Shown: positions 6,642 to 9,186 of the stretch, piece after piece
Layout of the letters: the number at the start of each line of letters is the position of its first letter
Numbering within the stretch: position 1 is the first letter of the stretch
Assembly: GCA_964641965.1 (NCBI GenBank)
Contig: CAZXLD010000088.1
Location: 1 to 9,186 of the forward strand
Length of the DNA stretch: 9,186 nucleotides
Reading direction: 5' to 3'
Origin: JAJDFU01 sp964641965
GTDB taxonomy: Bacteria; Bacteroidota; Bacteroidia; Chitinophagales; Saprospiraceae
Made by a program: the position numbers and the translations under genes
The notes under the pieces: generated by a model
Told to the model about the DNA's origin: nothing
The model's input: only the letters and a program-made list of their open reading frames with translations
Databases searched by the model: none

Positions 6642-7904
6642 ATGACCATAATGCCGACTTCAACTGCTACTGCACTAGCAGTGTCCTACCGTGCCATCCG
6701 ACAACAAACCTCTCGATTGTGTGAACCGCTCAGACCTGAAGACCACGTGGTGCAACCCATCATAGATGTCAGTCCGCCCAAATGGCATCTAGGCCATACC
6801 ACCTGGTTTTTTGAGACCCTTGTTCTGGAAAAGTACCTTCCTGCATACAAGGCCTTTGATCCATCCCTGCATTACATTTTCAATAGTTATTACGAAAGCC
6901 AGGGCCCGCGCATTTTGCGAAGCAACCGAGGCAATCTGACCCGTCCAACCGTAGAGGAAGTCCTCGCTTATCGGACGTATGTAGATCAGTATATGGATCA
7001 ACTGCTAGATCAAGACACTTTACCCGAAGCGGCAAGAGAACTGGTCATTTTAGGCCTAAACCACGAGCAACAGCACCAGGAGTTGTTGCTCACCGACCTC
7101 AAATATATTCTTGGCACAAATCCATTGTTTCCAATCTATAAGAGGACACATAACAGTCCGGAAACCCGGGCCAGGGCCCTCAATTGGCTGGCTGTGCCTG
7201 AGGGTGTGTATGAAATGGGGTACGATGGAAATGCGTTTTGCTACGACAATGAAGAATCACCCCATAAAGTATTCCTGCAAGCTTTTGAAATCATGGACCG
7301 ACTGGTGACGGCGGGCGAATATCTGGAATTTATGGAAAGCGGTGGGTATGACCAATATCAGTGGTGGTTAAGTGAAGGGTGGGAATGGGTCAACTCCAGG
7401 GAAGAAAAAGCACCTCTGTACTGGTATAAAAAGGGGGATATCTGGTTTCAATATACACTGAACGGTTTAAAGCCTGTAAATCCGGACCTTCCCATTACGC
7501 ACATCAATTATTTTGAAGCAGATGCTTTTGCTCGATGGAAAGGGTTGCGTCTGCCAACCGAACAGGAATGGGAAATAGCCTGTAAAACCTATGCTCCGCA
7601 ATTACCTGCCAATGCCAACATGGTTGACCAGGGTATTTTGCATCCCTCCGTCTGTACTGACACTCTTGATTTTCAATTTTGGGGTCATGCCTGGGAATGG
7701 ACCGGAAGCGCTTATTTGCCTTATCCGGGCTTCCCTCGTCTGGAAGGAGCACTAGGGGAATACAATGGCAAATTTATGATCAACCAAATGGTTCTACGGG
7801 GTGGTTCCTGTGCTACTCCTGCATCTCACATTCGGTTGACTTACCGCAATTTCTTCCATACCGACAAGCAATGGCAGTTTACCGGTATCCGCCTTGTCCG
7901 ATAA
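6642..7904 (+). CDS. egtB: Ergothioneine biosynthesis protein EgtB (sulfoxide synthase)
   Basis: EgtB is a non-heme iron enzyme that uses oxygen to join hercynine to a thiol donor (cysteine or gamma-glutamylcysteine) as a sulfoxide. The 420-residue protein has an N-terminal DinB-like four-helix domain (about 12-160) and a C-terminal FGE/sulfatase-modifying-type domain (about 183-420). The iron ligands are seen as His52 in H-L-G-H-T-T-W-F-F-E and His141/His145 in N-H-E-Q-Q-H-Q-E, matching His51, His134 and His138 of the mycobacterial enzyme. V-P-E-G-V-Y-E-M-G (185-193), R-L-P-T-E-Q-E-W-E (303-311), W-E-W-T-G-S (351-356), L-R-G-G-S-C (385-390) and Y-R-N-F-F (401-405) are characteristic. The C-terminal end W-Q-F-T-G-I-R-L shows it is complete. 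ATG 6642 is the first start; ATG 6651 is a close alternative. egtD follows 74 bases later on the same strand, so an operon is likely. The donor thiol cannot be read from the sequence. Confidence 0.95.
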   Translation: MTIMPTSTATALAVSYRAIRQQTSRLCEPLRPEDHVVQPIIDVSPPKWHLGHTTWFFETLVLEKYLPAYKAFDPSLHYIFNSYYESQGPRILRSNRGNLTRPTVEEVLAYRTYVDQYMDQLLDQDTLPEAARELVILGLNHEQQHQELLLTDLKYILGTNPLFPIYKRTHNSPETRARALNWLAVPEGVYEMGYDGNAFCYDNEESPHKVFLQAFEIMDRLVTAGEYLEFMESGGYDQYQWWLSEGWEWVNSREEKAPLYWYKKGDIWFQYTLNGLKPVNPDLPITHINYFEADAFARWKGLRLPTEQEWEIACKTYAPQLPANANMVDQGILHPSVCTDTLDFQFWGHAWEWTGSAYLPYPGFPRLEGALGEYNGKFMINQMVLRGGSCATPASHIRLTYRNFFHTDKQWQFTGIRLVR

Positions 7905-7905
7905 G

Positions 7906-7980
7906 ACAGTTCTGAGTTTTGAGTTATGAATTATTTGATCAACTCAAAACCAATAACTCATAATTCAAAACTTTAACTGT
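7906..7980. repeat. Heptamer-phased inverted repeat in the egtB-egtD spacer
   Basis: From 7916 to 7971 the sequence divides exactly into eight 7-base words: GTTTTGA, GTTATGA, ATTATTT, GATCAAC, TCAAAAC, CAATAAC, TCATAAT, TCAAAAC. The left words are reverse complements or near-complements of the right ones. Two alternative hairpins follow: a 20-base stem of 7915-7934 with 7953-7972 (one G-T, one A-C), or a perfect 10-base stem of 7916-7925 with 7941-7950. An outer acagtt/aactgt pair (7906-7911, 7975-7980) reaches the egtD start codon. No T tract follows, so it is not a standard terminator. Confidence 0.75.
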
Positions 7981-8945
7981 GGAAACTACCACCCAAAAAA
8001 TCACCGCCTTTGCCCAGGATGTGCTTGAAGGCCTGAGCAGTACACCCAAAAGACTGTCCTCTCGATTCTTTTATGATGCCAAGGGAGACGAACTATTCCA
8101 GCAGATCATGCGCATGCCGGAATACTACCTAACCCGGTGTGAATTTGAGATTCTGGAAAGCTCGAAAGAGTCCATCCTCGACACCTTCCATGGAGAACCC
8201 TTCGATATTGTGGAACTGGGCGCCGGCGACGGCTATAAAACCAAAGTCTTGCTGAGGTACTTGATGGAGAAAAAAGCTGCCTTTCAATACCTGCCTGTGG
8301 ATATCTCCCAAAACATCCTGGATGAATTGGAAGCGGATCTCCGAAAGGACCTTCCCAAGATGGATATAGAATGCTTGCAAGGGGATTATTTTGAGGTATT
8401 GAAAGAACTGTCGGTCCGCCACCATGTGCGGAAACTGGTCCTCTACCTGGGCTCCACCATAGGCAACCTGGGCCCGGAGCGGGAGAAAAAATTCCTGCAG
8501 AAGGTCCACGACCACATGAACCCGGGCGACTTGCTGCTGATCGGTTTTGACCTGAAGAAAAATCCGGAAGTCATCCTGGCCGCCTACAACGATCCGGCGG
8601 GCATCACCTCCGCCTTTAACCTCAACCTGCTGACCCGCATCAACCGGGAACTGGACGCCAATTTCGATGTTGAAAAAGGCTTCAAGCACTGGGAAACCTA
8701 CAACCCGGTGACCGGAGCGACCAAAAGCTACCTGGTCAGTCAAAAAGAACAAGACGTTTACGTAGGTGCACTCGATAAGACCTTCTCTTTCCTGGCCTGG
8801 GAAGCCATCGACGTGGAACNNNNNNNNNNNNNNNNNNNNNNNNNNNNNNNNNNNNNNNNNNNNNNNNNNNNNNNNNNNNNNNNNNNNNNNNNNNNNNNNN
8901 NNNNNNNNNNNNNNNNNNNTGGATTCGCTCTGGGAGCGGGTGTAG
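7979..8945 (+). CDS. egtD: L-histidine N-alpha-methyltransferase EgtD, interrupted by assembly gap
   Basis: EgtD transfers three methyl groups from S-adenosylmethionine to histidine, forming hercynine, the substrate of EgtB. The start is GTG 7979, since no ATG is in frame after TAA 7961-7963. S-R-F-F-Y-D-A-K-G-D-E-L-F (28-40) and M-P-E-Y-Y-L-T-R-C-E (46-55) open the protein. The SAM site is V-E-L-G-A-G-D-G (78-85). G-S-T-I-G-N (158-163) gives Asn163, and A-A-Y-N-D-P-A-G (201-208) gives Tyr203, the counterparts of mycobacterial Asn166 and Tyr206. Glu280 is the last codon before the N run. With 96 bases taken from the downstream copy (9032-9127), the gene is 963 bases and 320 residues, ending L-W-E-R-V at TAG 8943-8945, and regains Ser282 of the E-x-S histidine-binding motif. 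Mycobacterial EgtD has about 320 residues. Any frame read straight through the 100 N is an artefact. Confidence 0.93.
8820..8919. other. Scaffold gap of 100 N
   Basis: Exactly 100 undetermined bases interrupt egtD. Comparison with the second copy predicts 96 bases here (sequence as 9032-9127). Using the literal 100 shifts the reading frame by one, because 100 leaves remainder 1 when divided by 3 while 96 leaves none. Confidence 0.97.
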
Positions 8946-8974
8946 CGGCGATCTTTAGTCGCCGCGAGCCTACA
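8941..8974 (+). repeat. REP-like palindrome with GTAG head, first copy
   Basis: tgtag (8941-8945) and ctaca (8970-8974) enclose a 7-base-pair GC-rich hairpin, gcggcga (8945-8951) with tcgccgc (8959-8965) and loop tctttag, followed by an unpaired gagc. A GTAG head with an imperfect hairpin is the hallmark of repetitive extragenic palindromes linked to RAYT (REP-associated tyrosine) transposases. The GTAG contains the egtD stop codon (TAG 8943-8945). With no T tract it is a weak terminator candidate at best. No transposase gene is in the window. Confidence 0.6.
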
Positions 8975-8976
8975 TT

Positions 8977-9153
8977 GGTGCACTCGATAAGACCTTCTCT
9001 TTCCTGGCCTGGGAAGCCATCGACGTGGAACTATCCCAAAAATTTCACATCCAGCAGATTGAAGAAATGGCCGAAGCCACGGGTTTCCAGGTAGAGACCC
9101 ACTACTTCGACGGCCGGAAGTATTTTGTGGATTCGCTCTGGGAGCGGGTGTAG
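8977..9153 (+). pseudogene. Duplicated 3' fragment of egtD
   Basis: This stretch repeats the last 58 codons and stop of egtD (from G-A-L-D-K-T-F at residue 263 to L-W-E-R-V, TAG 9151-9153). It has no start codon of its own and follows the egtD stop and hairpin, so it should not be translated as a protein. Its value is that it shows the sequence missing in the gap, including E-L-S-Q-K-F and F-V-D-S-L-W, the expected EgtD C terminus. If the duplication is an assembly artefact, this is instead the only true 3' end of egtD and 8920-8976 is the false part. Confidence 0.75.
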
Positions 9154-9182
9154 CGGCGATCTTTAGTCGCCGCGAGCCTACA
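9149..9182 (+). repeat. REP-like palindrome with GTAG head, second copy
   Basis: Identical to the element at 8941-8974, again overlapping the TAG of the egtD fragment (9151-9153). The sequence after it (c-a-c-c to the window end) differs from that after the first copy (t-t-g-g), so the duplication ends exactly at the end of this element. Confidence 0.6.
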
Positions 9183-9186
9183 CACC

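Larger units (their letters stand above)
8765..9182 (+). repeat. Tandem duplication of the egtD 3' end, about 208-base unit
   Basis: 8765-8819 is identical to 8977-9031 (55 bases), and 8920-8974 is identical to 9128-9182 (55 bases). Identity stops at once outside each block (a/t at 8764/8976, t/c at 8975/9183). The N run takes the place of 9032-9127 in the first copy. The inferred unit is 206 bases plus two junction bases (tt). It covers the last 58 codons of egtD, its stop and the REP-like hairpin. This may be a true tandem repeat collapsed in the assembly or a graph artefact. Confidence 0.85.

Noticed and set aside
8129..8983. 284-codon open frame on the minus strand
   Set aside because: Exactly antisense to egtD, crosses the gap and shows no family motifs.
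8920..9094. Apparent C-terminal extension of EgtD past the N run (371-residue reading)
   Set aside because: It depends on the literal 100 N. The inferred 96 bases put TAG 8943-8945 in frame and give the normal family length; the extension is out-of-frame duplicate sequence.

Overview
This window looks like ordinary chromosome from a member of the Bacteroidota, most like a Saprospiria-type organism. I infer this from protein style (a short 266-residue MurQ, an 829-residue PriA), the lack of clear Shine-Dalgarno sequences, and promoter-like TTG/TTTG...TAnnTTTG elements. The species cannot be named from the sequence alone. A run of exactly 100 N near the right end shows that this is a draft scaffold, probably from a short-read or metagenome assembly.

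Layout, left to right. 1-815 is mostly non-coding: a palindromic pair of 20-base repeats (35-138), a tRNA-Ala(GGC) on the minus strand with its own terminator, then about 475 bases without a gene that hold a short heptamer-phased repeat, a promoter candidate and a structured leader. 816-968 is a 50-residue lipoprotein gene followed by a good intrinsic terminator. 1104-1904 is murQ (MurNAc-6-phosphate etherase, cell-wall sugar recycling), whose stop codon lies inside a 7-base tandem array. Convergent to it on the minus strand are an aldo/keto reductase of the YdhF type, an NmrA-like NAD(P)-binding protein and priA (replication-restart helicase). Divergent from priA, on the plus strand, are egtB and egtD.

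How the genes relate. EgtD trimethylates histidine to hercynine, and EgtB attaches a sulfur donor to hercynine with oxygen and iron, so together they form the core of ergothioneine (thiol antioxidant) synthesis. The other genes are unrelated housekeeping or redox functions that happen to be adjacent.

The 3' end of egtD is interrupted by the scaffold gap and is partly duplicated behind it. The match on each side of the gap is exactly 55 bases, which is what a de Bruijn assembly graph with k=55 would leave at a tandem repeat. Filling the gap from the second copy needs 96 bases and restores an intact 320-residue EgtD.

I see no undescribed multi-gene system. The unusual material is in the repeats: 7-base-phased arrays at three intergenic sites, a GTAG-headed REP-like hairpin that supplies the egtD stop codon, and a head-to-head 20-base repeat. 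Repeat sequence supplies the stop codon of both murQ and egtD.
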